The position numbers and the translations under genes were made by a program. Positions 1-11,404 of a stretch of 64,000 bases of DNA are shown here, piece by piece. The notes below the pieces were generated by a model, which saw nothing but the letters and a program-made list of their open reading frames with translations, was not told the origin of the DNA and searched no databases. The stretch comes from Diploscapter coronatus (taxonomy: Eukaryota; Nematoda; Chromadorea; Rhabditida; Rhabditidae). Location of the stretch: positions 47,887,201-47,951,200 of the forward strand of contig OZ038422.1 in NCBI GenBank assembly GCA_964036155.1, given 5' to 3'. Positions within the stretch are counted from its first letter, which is position 1, and the number at the start of each line of letters is the position of its first letter.

Positions 1-1269
1 ATTCAAAATAATTGTGTAAGGATATGTGCAACTTTAATTAGAGTCATTCTTAGAATGAATAGGGGAACTTTAACTCGTAAAAATGGGAATCTTGGAGCTT
101 TTACTTTTTAAATAAATTTAACATCATTTTGATGCCAAACTTGATATTATAAATGATCGATTACTTGAGACGAGATATATGAAACACGATTTTTATGCGC
201 GAGAATTTGCGCATTGCTTGTAACACGCTTTACGTTACTACATCATATTCACAGAATGAGTTAGACGGCTATTTGTAAATACGCAGTGCGTACTTGCATA
301 TTCGAATTTGTTCACTATTTATTCTGTTTCAAGTTATTGTGGTCATTGACAACACGAATTGATTTGAATAAACTTTAAAAAATTGAATTTGAATTTGAAG
401 TTTAAAGTTTAAAATTTCAGGTCATTTTGAATTCTGCTGGGCCAGTTGAAACCATAGAGCGAGTTACCAAATCCGATCTTCGACCAAAATTGACATTGTC
501 TAGCCGATTGTGGGGTCGAAAATAGAACTTTTGTAGCGTCGAAGAAGACAATAATTGCCACTTCCAAATCTTATTGATTTAATTGAAATTTTGATACTAA
601 CGGTTCAATGCTTAAAAACTTCGTAACTTAGTATTCATAATTTGCCTGGTCATATTCGAAATACACGTTGTCTATCTATGCTATATTTTCTCTTGTAACT
701 GAAATATTCAATGTTTTTGTATTTCTTACAGTTTTTCCATTTATATTTTTTACTTTACCTACAAATTACCATATGTGCCATCAAATCGTATTTTTATTGT
801 ATGAAGAAGTGAAAATACGGAGATTTTCGAAAGCGTCTAATATTTTTGAAGAAAAAACTTGCAATAATAAACTTGTAAAACGTTAGAATTCAATGAAAAT
901 TTTATTTCGAAATTCTCATCCTAACAAATAATAAAATGTGATTATTATTTGTTAGATTTAGAGCAACATATAATACACGAAATACGTAACAATAATAATA
1001 TTACCTGTAAATTTATATACATACCCAAACTTTATGTCAAAATAGTAGGACTAGTTTTTATCTAATTACATTCTAACCGAACTTCTTGAAAGATAGGATA
1101 TAATTGATAAGGCTACTGATGCTTTTTACCAAAATTTAAAAATCTATATTTAAAAATGGAATATCTTTGAAAAGGTAGTCGAATATTGGAAATTTAATAA
1201 AAATATGTGAAGGCCATATTCCTATATCTCATAAATACCGTTAGATTCTGACTCCTCAGGTTGAATTAG
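1..1269. other. AT-rich intergenic DNA downstream of cept
   Basis: No reading frame here shows splice-consensus support or family resemblance. The right end contains the 3' flank of the phosphotransferase gene; an ATTAAA-like signal lies in its transcript sense near 1195-1200. Nothing else recognised. Confidence 0.6.
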
Positions 1270-4200
1270 TCATGATGACTTTTTCTTCGGCTCACTCGAC
1301 CTTCTCGGCCCCAGCGTAAAGCAGTTGATGTTCAGATGTTCACAGAATTGACGGCAGACGACCGTACAGTATATGAATAGGGAAAAGTAGCAGTAAACCT
1401 GAAAAATTTGATAAGTTTGGATAGGCTTCGATACAATTGAAAAGATAGAAAAATGTATTGATGATAAAATGAAGAAAGATGAAAATTTAGAAACAAAAAT
1501 AATAAGATTTCGGTTGCGATTTTTTCAAATAATAAAGAAAACTCACAGTAACAATTAGTAGAAGTTTGAATTCGTCCAGTCCCAACTCGTACTTCTGATT
1601 GATGAGTATCGCGAGCGGACCGGCGTAGATCCAGTCCCAAAGTCTCAACTCGGACTTGCTCATGTGGGCGATCACCAGTCGATTGGTAGCCTTGGCGCCT
1701 GAAAAACTCATTTTAAATGAGCAGATTTTAGGTATGCTTCGAAAGTTTCCTTGATCTATACAACCTTATGATGAATTGCTAGTAAAAGTTCGTAGGTTGA
1801 TTTGACTTAAAATTTCATTATATACTACACCCATGATAATTTTAAAATATGCTACAGGCTATTTCTGTATTCATAATATTTTACTATAATGAAATGTTGA
1901 ATTTTTGCCCTAAATGTTATTACTAAAACTGCATGATTCGCTTTAATGATAATTCCAATTTAAAAAAAAAAAATATGTCGCAAATTTGTCTAGCATCAAT
2001 ACAGTCGCGTATTAAATTGTTGTAGTGTTCCCATATTAGTTTTCAGTTTCAAAATAATACTCACCTACTGCCCCAAAGCATAGACAGAACATTGTGATGT
2101 GCTGATCGAAGACGTCAGTTTGCGAGTTCTTGTAGGCCATGCAGAATGGCACGACCACCATCAGTAACGGGAACAGAGGGAAGATGACGGAAGTACCCTG
2201 AAAAATTCATTTTAGGTTTTCGAGTATCAAATTGATATATTTGGAGTTTATGTCTTGAATTGTCATATATATTTTTTCAAACGTGCAAATAAATATGGAA
2301 TATCTAAGCTGTTCTGGCCATAAGATGCAATTACCGCAATCGTAGACCCATTCTTCCCAGCGCCCTGGCTCAGAATTGTGTTCAGATACCCGGAAATTTG
2401 AAAGACAGCTCCGATGGTAGAAGTGAGAATGACCAGATGACGAAGTTGGTAGCCGAAGAGCTGAAACTCGGGGTATTTTTGGGCAGCTAGCAAATACCGA
2501 ATCAGAGCAACGTCGCAACATCTAAAAATAGTGTGCAAAATGAGAAGTGTCTTTTTGCTCACTCCTAACACCATAACTATCTCGTAATGTTGCGACATTT
2601 TTAAGCTGCTATTTTTTCAAAAATAAGTAAACTACTAACCAAGTTAAAGTCCCAGAACGACGTACCGAACAAAGCCGTTATTACTAAGATTGAAATGACC
2701 GACATCTGAGCTTCAGTTACGTCGAATCTGAAGAGGACAAATTAGAATTGAGTTGGCAAAATGGTAACTGCCATTTGACGAAACCTGACGGAATAACGGA
2801 ACCTCTTTTCTCGCGCTCTCTTTCCGCTTCTTCTCCCTTCTTTAACTATAGGGTTCCGTCATTTCGTCCTCCATCACATCCCGTCAAATGGTAACTGCTT
2901 GCTAAGATTATTCATGAATATTTTGCTATAGAAGAAGTGAGAAAAGGAATGTTGTAACAAAGTATTAGATTAGAAACTTGCAGAAAGAAAAAATCCCTAC
3001 TTGCAGAACTTCATCGTCCCAGAGCAGTAAGTACTCCAGTGGGCAGCATAGAACATGACCACGGAGATGATCGACACGTAGATGCACCCATTCTGCACGA
3101 GTCCAAGACGGAGAGCGTAGCAGATGTTCAGCGTGACGAAAACTGAAAATATTTGAATTTGAATTTCATATTTATCTGGCTGTCGATAAATTACATTATA
3201 TTGTGAATGACTCGATAAATTGGAAGAAAATAAGGAGTTCATTTCTCGTCTTCCTTTGAGTCTCGAAATGCACGCGTTGACAACATTCGTTCATTTAGCG
3301 ATTCTTTTTTATCTTCTTTCATCGAATTTGACGAGATTTTCGCAACAAGCACTTGGCAATTATCGTCCTCTATCGATATTGATAAGAACTACTCGATCAA
3401 TTATCGATAATTGTTCTTAAAACGCGAAAAGAATAAATTAATCTTCCGATGAACAAATGCTCTTCTCGGAAGTGGAGAAATACTCCTTATTTTCTTCCAC
3501 CTTATCGAGTCATTTACAGTAGCTTAGAATTCGAAATTTGGGGGTGGTAGGGTACAATATTCAAGTCTCGTGATCCTCCCGTCAGCTTATCACCCTTTAC
3601 TCCTCTCCTAAGCCTAGAAGCGAGTAAAGGTGCTCCAAAATTGATTTATTCAGAACTTAATATTTCAGAACACCGACTTGAACCCGTTAGGGTGAGTTGA
3701 AAGATTTCCATATCTAAAATTCTAGGGCTGCACTTTTATGATATTTTGACCGGTTTTCGATTCGTTTTTCTGTCTGTTTTCTCTTCTTATCGAGTCGATC
3801 TTTTAGGTATAGATTTGATACGCTACTGGAAATTTGGTCGGAACTTGAATAAACCGATAGTTTTTATGTAGAAGATTATGATTTTGAATGCTAAAAGTGC
3901 CCTAGTTCAAATTTATCGAGAATATTCTAGCAGAAAAAAACTTTCAGGCGATATGACACTCATTCAAACATATCGCCCTCAGCCGTTGGAGGGGGCTCCA
4001 AAAATTTATAACTTTCTTATTTCTGGAAATGTCGCAACCACAACTCGAACCCGTAAGGGTGAGCGTAGTTTTAGACTCAAAGGAATCGGGGCCTTGAAAA
4101 TTTTCAGAGTTTTGTAGTATTAAAAACGAGGTTCTTTCCGCTATTCCACCGTCTGGTAATCTCTCGTTTTTCTATACTCTCTCACTTAGACATAAATGCA

Positions 4201-7200
4201 GAGAATGGAAATATTATGGGTTTTGAAGGCATTTTGGAACATGCTATTAGACATTTAGATATTTAGCTGAAAAATTTAATAAAAATTGCTTTTAAATACT
4301 TTTTAGTATGATTTTTAAGAATTTTGCTTTTCATCCATTAACTTTGTGTGTATGGAAAAAGATCTAAAACATTGAAAAGTACTGATTAGAAAGTAGAGAA
4401 GCATCAGGCACTGCAATACATTCTCAAACACCACTTGTGATATGCACACCTTTTAAGGTCTTTCGATATATCGCGGAATTAGAATTCGACTCGCCCAGTG
4501 TTGGGCTCGAAGTCTGCGTAATTATCTCTCATTTTTACACACTATTCAAATTTTTGGATGGTTCCGCATCAGCCCCGAAGCAGAGGCGACATATAAATAT
4601 TTATTGGGTTAGTTCATACCCAAAAAAATGAAAAACTAAATTCTAAACTTGTACTAAAAAGATTTAGTAACGGTGAGGTTAGGTTGATAAATAAATAACG
4701 TGGGAAATTGAAGTAGACTTAATGTTAAAGTGGAAAAAGCGCAGACTGGGTCTTCGGACTAAGATAGATAGAAAAATCTAGTATTTTTATTAAGTTTCTT
4801 TATATTGATTTTCTAAATTTTACCGCTCTTCCCGGTAAAAAAATGAGAAGAAGCTGCAAAAATTGAAAGTTCCTGTTAATACAGGAGGTACAAAGAAAAC
4901 TAACTCGAACCGTAAGGTGAGTCGAAAACGACTTCGACCTGGTTCTTTAAGAGCTGAGAATTTTCAGATATCGAAACCGTTTTCTATTTAGCACCTGCAA
5001 TGCCTGATTTCTCTTGCGAATGTATTATATTTCGTTTGAAATAGGAGGTCGAAGAAAAGACGCAGACAGGGGTGGGCCGGAATGGAATTTAAAAATTTGC
5101 GGAACTGGAGCACGGAACCGGAATGCGGAATCGGAATTCCGACCCATCCCTAGATGCAGAGTGTGAAAGTGGTTGGACTTTTTTATTTTATAATTTTTAA
5201 AGATATAACTGGGTTACTGATTAAAGCAAGGATAACATGATGACGTGACATAAAATTAGAATATTCTTTAAATCTAATGCTAATTTTGCATATTTTCAGT
5301 CATAACGCCCTTCTACCCAGGAAGCCTGCAAATTTTTTTTTGAAGTTTTGAAGCTTAACCTAGATTAGATCTCCTTAACCTGTCATTACCCTTATATTAC
5401 TTACCTCATTACCATTGGGGGTAATGATTCAAAAATTGCTTTATTGATGTGCAACGTATTAACTTTACATGGTTGAAAGGTTTTTAGACCTAACTCGAAC
5501 TCAAGCCGACTACAAAATGGCGAGTTCATATACAAAACTTGGTCTAAGATATCCAGAACCCAATTCTTTTTGATGGGAAAATTTAAACGATTCTCTGCTA
5601 TTTGTCGCAGTGTCTGGTTTCTCTTCCCTCTAACCATTGGATGGCGTTCGTTTCATGTAGTCTGCACAAGAGATGGAAAAGGACAGATGGGGTTGCACAA
5701 TTGCAGAAAAGTCGAAGAAAATTAGAATAAAGGACCAAGTTAGAATGGAGACGAGTAGAACTTCTCCTTTATAATTAAAGTAGTCAGAAAAGTACAAAAT
5801 GTGTCATAAACTCGAATTTAAGCAACGATAAGTTCTTAATTAACGTACCTTGAGTCATACTGTCACAGCCGTGGTCGAAAAGCTCTCCCAAGGGACTACT
5901 GGAGCCGGTTCGTCGAGCCTGCTTTCCGTCGATAGCATCGAGGGTCTGATACAGAAACAGTCCTAGAGCCGCTTGGAGATAAGCCCAAAAGGGTGCCTGA
6001 AAATTTGAGTAATCTTTTTTTAATAGAAAACATGATAATTTATATTTGCGATTTCTCCTTTCGAAAACGTGTATTTGACGGACACTCGGCAGCCAGCCGA
6101 TTTGCCATGTCTACCTAGTTTTTTTTTTGTAATCACTGAGCAGTGAAAACTTGTCAACTTAATCCTCTTTGTTTTGTTCGATTTATTTTCGCGAATTTGA
6201 GTTTTATCGGTATCATCATATCAAAGAGTTGATTTTAGCAACTTATGAGAAAAAATTAGCGAAAATTATCGAAGAAATTCGACGAAAACGGCGAAAATTG
6301 AAATGTAACAAAAATGAAAATAATGCAATGCGTATAAACAACGCGATTTACGCTCATTGTCAGGTGCCTTTTTGCGTTTTTATTTGTCATCGGCTCTGAA
6401 AGGAGGAATCGCATGTGATTTAGTCAATTTTTATTCTAAATATTCGGACCATGTATTGTTTTTGCAAAAGCATATGTTTCAATTTTTGGTGTTGCCTAAA
6501 GAGGTTCATATTTCTAGTAACTTTGGACAAAGTCCGGCCAAACGAGCACCAAAAATCAGTCTTTAAATGGCAGTTTTTGCAGATAAATATCAATATGTTT
6601 ATGATTTGGAAAATATTCTACCGGTTCAGTAGCGGTATAGGAGAAAGAAGCGAGTATCAGCACTGTCAGTAAGTTGATGACGAGGCCGATTAGAGTGATA
6701 AGGTTCGGAGCGATCCACAGAGGACATAGAGTGACGGCAAACTCCCACCATCTGAAAATTATAATTTCCGAATAATGTTTCATTTTATATGACAGATAGC
6801 AACTATTTGGATGGTTTGAATATTTTGGAGAATTTAAGAAAGTGTTTCAAATTTGCGAATGGTGTGATATTGTATATATAGTTTTAATTCATGATGTCAA
6901 TTTCTAATTAACATTTTTAAAATTAAATGAAATTCAACAATATTGCGCAAATTTTATAATTTTCCTATCACACCATCGCCAGCTGACAAGTGGTGTGCCG
7001 GACCAAGGTTCGGTTGTATTTTTGCCTTTTCGCTCCCTGCGATTCTCTCTAGTTTCAAAGTCGGTCTGTCGCCATGTGAAAGGAAAGGGCCAATCGCTTT
7101 ATCATTTATCAATCATATCAGATTATCAGTTCAAAACGGCATTCTCCCATATGTCAAACTTGGAAATGGGGAATGTGTAGAAAAGTACTTATGATTGATG

Positions 7201-7616
7201 AAATTTTTGCATTGTTTTTATGTTCCAGAAGAACTCAAAACGAATGGAACTGAGCATTCATTCAATTGTCCTAGATATTAGATTTTCAAAATTACCAACT
7301 TTTTCATGCACAAATCGTCCAACCAGCTGTTATCGACCGCGGAGTACTTGTGCTCGCCAAGACGTTTCAACTCGGGAGAACTCACGAGAGAATCAGCCTG
7401 AAAATTAAAAATTCTTGGAAAGATGAGATATTTTGACAATTTTATTATTTTTTCAAGGACTATGAAGTGTTACGATATTTTTAGAAGATTAACAGTCATT
7501 GGGAAAATGGCGAAACTTTCTAAAAGAGGATTTTCAAAAAAAAAAATCCAAACCTTAACATAATTATTGTAAATCTGCCGCACTTTGCTAGTGAAAATCG
7601 TCTTCGCGTGGGCCAT
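1270..7616 (-). CDS. cept: Choline/ethanolamine phosphotransferase (CDP-alcohol phosphatidyltransferase family)
   Basis: Catalyses transfer of phosphocholine or phosphoethanolamine from the CDP-alcohol to diacylglycerol, the last Kennedy-pathway step, in ER/Golgi membranes. Ten exons: 7554-7616, 7312-7397, 6622-6751, 5849-5996, 3001-3142, 2640-2727, 2335-2460, 2065-2197, 1547-1698, 1270-1398, giving about 398 residues (family about 400-416). Exon 2 has the family's [11 protein letters not shown] segment, exon 3 the [12 protein letters not shown] membrane segment, and exon 4 the complete catalytic motif DG-x2-AR-x8-G-x3-D-x3-D (DGKQAR to FDHGCD, about residues 120-143). Exon 7 ends GKNGSTIA as in animal CEPT1. 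The tail is basic (PKKKSS). The exon 2/3 join is uncertain: the good donor after 7296 breaks frame by one base, while a weak GTGCAT donor after 7312 keeps it. It could be the orthologue of either C. elegans cept-1 or cept-2. Several introns hold transposon relics. Confidence 0.93.
2771..2891. mobile_element. Small terminal-inverted-repeat element in a cept intron
   Basis: The ends are exact inverted copies (CCATTTGACG at 2771-2780, CGTCAAATGG at 2882-2891). Inside, a second inverted pair is visible (GACGGAATAACGGAACC against GGTTCCGTCATTTCGTC). TAACTG flanks it on both sides (2765-2770 and 2892-2897), which reads as a target-site duplication, though the palindromic ends make the exact boundary ambiguous. 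It lies between cept exons 5 and 6 and has no coding capacity. Confidence 0.7.
3201..3519. mobile_element. 319-bp MITE with TA duplication (Tc1/mariner-like) in a cept intron
   Basis: About 45 bp inverted ends with a few mismatches, sharing AATGACTCGATAA and GGAAGAAAATAAGGAGT in inverted orientation. TA flanks both sides (3199-3200 and 3520-3521), the duplication typical of Tc1/mariner elements. No transposase is present. It lies in the 2.7 kb intron between cept exons 4 and 5. Confidence 0.8.
3590..4985. repeat. Three degenerate copies of an intronic repeat module
   Basis: The core GAACCCGTAAGGGTGAG recurs at 3680-3696 (one change), 4047-4063 (exact) and 4907-4921 (two bases shorter), each in the context CTCGAAC or TTGAAC. 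The first two copies are preceded by GCTCCAAAA plus an AT-rich stretch; the second and third are followed within about 70 bases by ATTTTCAGA. The copies are too diverged to be a recent tandem duplication. Function unknown; the core can form a four-base-pair hairpin. Confidence 0.55.
5067..5152. mobile_element. hAT-like MITE in a cept intron
   Basis: Starts CAGGGGTGGGCCGGAAT and ends with the inverted version CCGACCCATCCCTA. The 8-bp flanks are GACGCAGA (5059-5066) and GATGCAGA (5153-5160), seven of eight identical. CAGGG-type ends with an 8-bp duplication are the signature of hAT elements. The interior is repeats of CGGAA and there is no open frame. Confidence 0.75.
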
Positions 7617-9709
7617 TTTGCTATTTTATAGGTGAAATTCCTGAAAATTATAGTTTTGAGGTTTTGAGATTTTTTGTGTGCGATTTCAAGAGATCAAAAA
7701 AGCGCGTGGTCCGATAAAAATCGTCGTGATCAGAGAAGCGTAAACAATCCGATTGAAAGACTGAGTGCGAACGCATGAAAAGGGCTGAAAATGGGCAGAC
7801 GAGTGAATTTGAACCTGATAAAATGTAATTTTATCAAAAGGGTAAAGGCAAAGTCCAAAATTGTGCAATTTTGGAAATTATTTGGTGAAAATTAGAAACT
7901 GAAAATTGCTAGATTTTTGAAGAAAACTAGGTTCTAATCTGCTAATTCAAGGTGTGATATTATCAGGAAAGAATATAACTCCAAAATTGTTCAACTCTTC
8001 TTTAGTTTTAGGAGAAAATAATGAGAATTCAGAAATTTTCCGAAGAATACCTAACAGAATGTACGATTTTCGAACAATAAGCACGTTTTTAAATGGACTG
8101 TTGAAAATAAGTCCGAAAAGGCGATATTTGTCTAAACACTGAGGAAAAATAGGGGAAAGCGGGACAAAATTTTTTTTCCAAACACAGATGATCCTTGTAT
8201 TCTGGCAAAGAGGTTAGTGAAAGGGCGAAATAGTAAGGAAAATTGGGATATTATATATATATACAAGTTCTAAAAAAAAATAGCTAAAAATAACGAAATA
8301 GTATTATAAATACTCTGAGAAACTTAGTGACATCTTTGCAAGGTGATTGACAAATGGATGACATAAAAAGAAATTAGAATCTTTATACAGAAAATTAAGT
8401 AAAAAGTGAAATAGTAAACGAAATGATGGTATTCATAGAAACAAGGTGACATAGTCAACCACGAGGGTTGTGCGTTTGATCTTTTCCTGTCTTTTTCTTC
8501 TTCTTTTTTCGACTGTTCATTCTATTTCCAACACCTATTTCTTCGCTGTATTTTTCTCTGCGTTTATCAATTCTTGTCTGTCCAAAATAAATGGCGTGAT
8601 ATGAAATGTGAACAAGTGCGAAGGGAACTGGAGAGAAGCTTGGAATCAATTACAAAGCAAGAAAAGATGCTAGATTTGAAGAACGGGAGAACGTGCCAAG
8701 AGGTATTTCTTTATTTTTAACGAAGTGGCTTTTTGATTCAGAAATCTAACTTTTTAACATATTTGTAGTTATTTTAGTAAAGATCTCGAAAAAAAAAAAA
8801 GTCGCAAGATTTTTGTAGATACACTAGATTTGAAGACATATAAATCGTGCCAAAGAGTTTTATTTTTTTGCATCTTGGTTTAGATGTCAACAGGTTTTCA
8901 AATAAATAACCGTGATCGCGGTTGCGGTTGACAATTTTAGAAAAAGTTGCAAGTCTGAATGTCAAGCCTTATTTGCTTGTAATTTTAATAATACTCCGAG
9001 AAAAGATCGAAGGGCTTTGTAAATATGCTAAATTTAAAGACCAATGTGCTAAGGAATTTTTTTGCTTGAAAGTTATCTTTGATCCAGGGGTCAGACATTA
9101 TCCCCTTTTGGGTTATTTGTAAAGGCTCTTTCGGAGAGACTACGCAATTGTTGTTTTTCCCTATTTTTATTCTTTCGATTATTTTGAAACATACACATGT
9201 TTGATTTTTTGTTACACGAGATCAACCTTTATTCAACATTAACTTTAAAATTTTTAAGGCAACTCAATGTTAATTAGTCGTGATATGATTACCCATAACA
9301 TTATTCTACTACATTATACTCGGTTGTGATGTAATAGAATTAATTAATTTACTTGTAATGGCTGTGGTGAAAAGGTTGATTTTGACGTACATCACCTTAA
9401 TCGAATCAGATAGAGCACACAATCAAACAAAAGAGCATGGATCAAATGATGAGCATTAAAATTGTAATAAGAACCGGAAAGGGAATGACATAATAATGTG
9501 TTGCAAGACCAGAACATAACTAACAATAATAAAATTCAAAAATCATGAATTTCAATCCAATAATTGATATTTCTCATGAGAGGATTTAAAAACTTATGAG
9601 CATATTTATTAGGAAAAGACGTCGTGAGTTTTTTTTTACACTTTTCTACATTAATGTCTTATAAAAATTGATAATAGACGAACTAGATCTTTTATTTTAG
9701 GATAAAGGA
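7617..9709. other. Intergenic DNA between cept and the C19orf12-family gene
   Basis: Contains the cept promoter side and the 3' flank of the neighbouring gene. In the sense of the C19orf12-family transcript an AATAAA signal is readable at 9691-9696, just past its stop. The rest is AT-rich with long T runs; no exon or RNA gene was recognised. Confidence 0.6.
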
Positions 9710-10881
9710 TTAATAAGCCACATTAGCCTTTGAAGCTGCTTGTCTCGCGAATTCGCTCAGGACTCCCAAAAGTAGCACCCGATGCCCCTCATTTTGGATC
9801 CACCGCACGAATTCTTCGATGGAAACGGCTCCGACTAGTCCCTGGACCTGCAAAAATATTCATTCTGATTTTGCAGGAGTTAAAGTTCCGATTTTTACCT
9901 TCGTCCCGAGTCTGGCTTTATCCTCGTCAGACATGCCGCGAAGGACGGTGATGATGTTCTAAAAGCTGGGGGTTTTCTTTTTTTTTATACAAGTTTCAGG
10001 AAGTTTGAAATTTTAAGAAACAAATTATTGAAGATGTTCCGGAGTTTGCTCACGCTAGTATATTTAAACAAATTTTATAAAATTTGAAATTCATTTATTT
10101 TGAAAGATTGAATTTTTGAATGTTTTAGGAATTTCGAAATGATGAGTTAAATTAAAAAAAAAAAAGTGCTAGGAAAAGCAACATTGTAAGAATTTTTATA
10201 TAAATGCTATAATAACTGAAAAAAATCGCTTACGTCGTAATCCTCTGACATCTGATATCCAACTACGGCGCCAATGACAGAACCTACAAGTGCTCCTGAA
10301 ATTCAATTTCTTTCCTACTATTTTTTTATTTTTGATTTCTACCTGGTGGTCCGAACATAAGTCCCCCAGAAACCGCTCCGGCAGCAGTGTAACCAGTTTG
10401 TTTAGCAACTCCCAGCATCGTATCACGGAGCTTCTGAAATTTTATTTAATTTTAAAGTGAGGGATGGCAAGAAAAATATTCTTTTCTCGCATTATTTCGC
10501 ACGGCTTGAGGAGTTGAGACTTCCAAGTCGCCTAATTTTATAGGTTCCAGAAAATCGAAAGTTATTTAGTAGAATTTCGAAATAATCCATTGATTTGAGA
10601 ATACATGCTATAACTTTGAAAATTTCGATGAGTTTCGGAAAATAACAACTAGATTTTAATAAAATGCTCAAGTAATGTATCGGGTTTTCTGCACGTAGCC
10701 GATAATGGATAAATTTTATACGAACCTTTTCCGAGATGATATCAAGAACTCGAGTAGCGTAAGCGATCGACATCCCTAGTGAGGAAGCAGAATTTCTCGA
10801 GTCAGATGAAGTAGACGGGATATTACTGGAATTGAATAAATCCGGATAAATGTTCGAAGGGGGCGAGTTATTGTTGGACAT
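9710..10881 (-). CDS. C19orf12-family membrane-associated protein
   Basis: Five exons (10726-10881, 10343-10433, 10234-10295, 9899-9958, 9710-9847) give 168 residues in one frame. Residues 1-50 are Ser/Asn-rich and probably disordered. The core has the family's glycine-rich hydrophobic hairpin, GGLMFGPPGALVGSVIGAVV, then a DEDKARLG segment matching the human PPAEQQRLF region. Human C19orf12 is a mitochondrial/ER/lipid-droplet protein mutated in an iron-accumulation neurodegeneration, and flies have the homologue nazo; molecular activity is unknown. The ATG lies about 180 bases after the stop of the upstream same-strand gene, with a pyrimidine-rich acceptor (TTTTTCGAG) near 10921, suggesting trans-splicing in an operon. 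AATAAA is at 9691-9696. The family call rests on the GGPPG hairpin plus following helix. Confidence 0.82.
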
Positions 10882-11063
10882 TGAAAATTCGAAATTCGTC
10901 GAAAGACATTAGACTTTGCCGCTCGAAAAAGAACAAGAGAATAATGCAGAGTCAGCAAAAGAACACGGATTACGAAACACCTTGTATTTCAAGGACATAG
11001 GCCAAAATTAGAAAAAACAACGAATATTGCGAAACTTATTTATTGTTTTGATTCAAAATTTAA

Positions 11064-11404
11064 TTAAACGTCAAGGTTAGAGATCGACTTTAAACTTCTT
11101 TGGAATGGGCTCTTTTTGGGTTTCTGCCTAAATATAGCTACGTCCTGCAAATTTTACGGCAAACTTACCTTATCGTTCTCTTTATCGAATATTTGTAATT
11201 TGGCGAGAAAACCGGACAGCTCTTTGTAGTTTTCGTCAAAGTTTTGCAAACCAAATTGGTCAGTCAACTAAAGTAAAGTAAACAAGTTTAAAATTTTAGC
11301 CTAAACAAGAATACCTCAGTACAAGGAATATAATATGGCTCAAATGGTTGGACCCTAGAGGTACATCCAATGTGGGGGGTCTCGAAATTAGTGTCAGGAA
11401 CCAT
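11064..11404 (-). CDS. Small orphan protein, probable first gene of an operon
   Basis: Three exons (11315-11404, 11169-11267, 11064-11144), all joining in phase 0 with good GT/AG borders, encode 89 residues. I do not recognise a family. There is no signal peptide or membrane segment. The middle exon (FGLQNFDENYKELSGFLAKL) looks helical and amphipathic, and the C-terminus is basic and Ser-rich (KPKKSPFQRSLKS). An AATAAA signal at 11039-11044 follows the stop, leaving about 140 bases to the next gene's start, typical of nematode operon spacing. That each exon is short, open and correctly bordered supports it as real. It could also be an upstream alternative 5' part of the C19orf12 transcript, but the in-frame stop argues against that. 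Confidence 0.65.

Noticed and set aside
9730..9951. 73-codon plus-strand frame
   Set aside because: Antisense shadow of exons 4-5 of the C19orf12-family gene.
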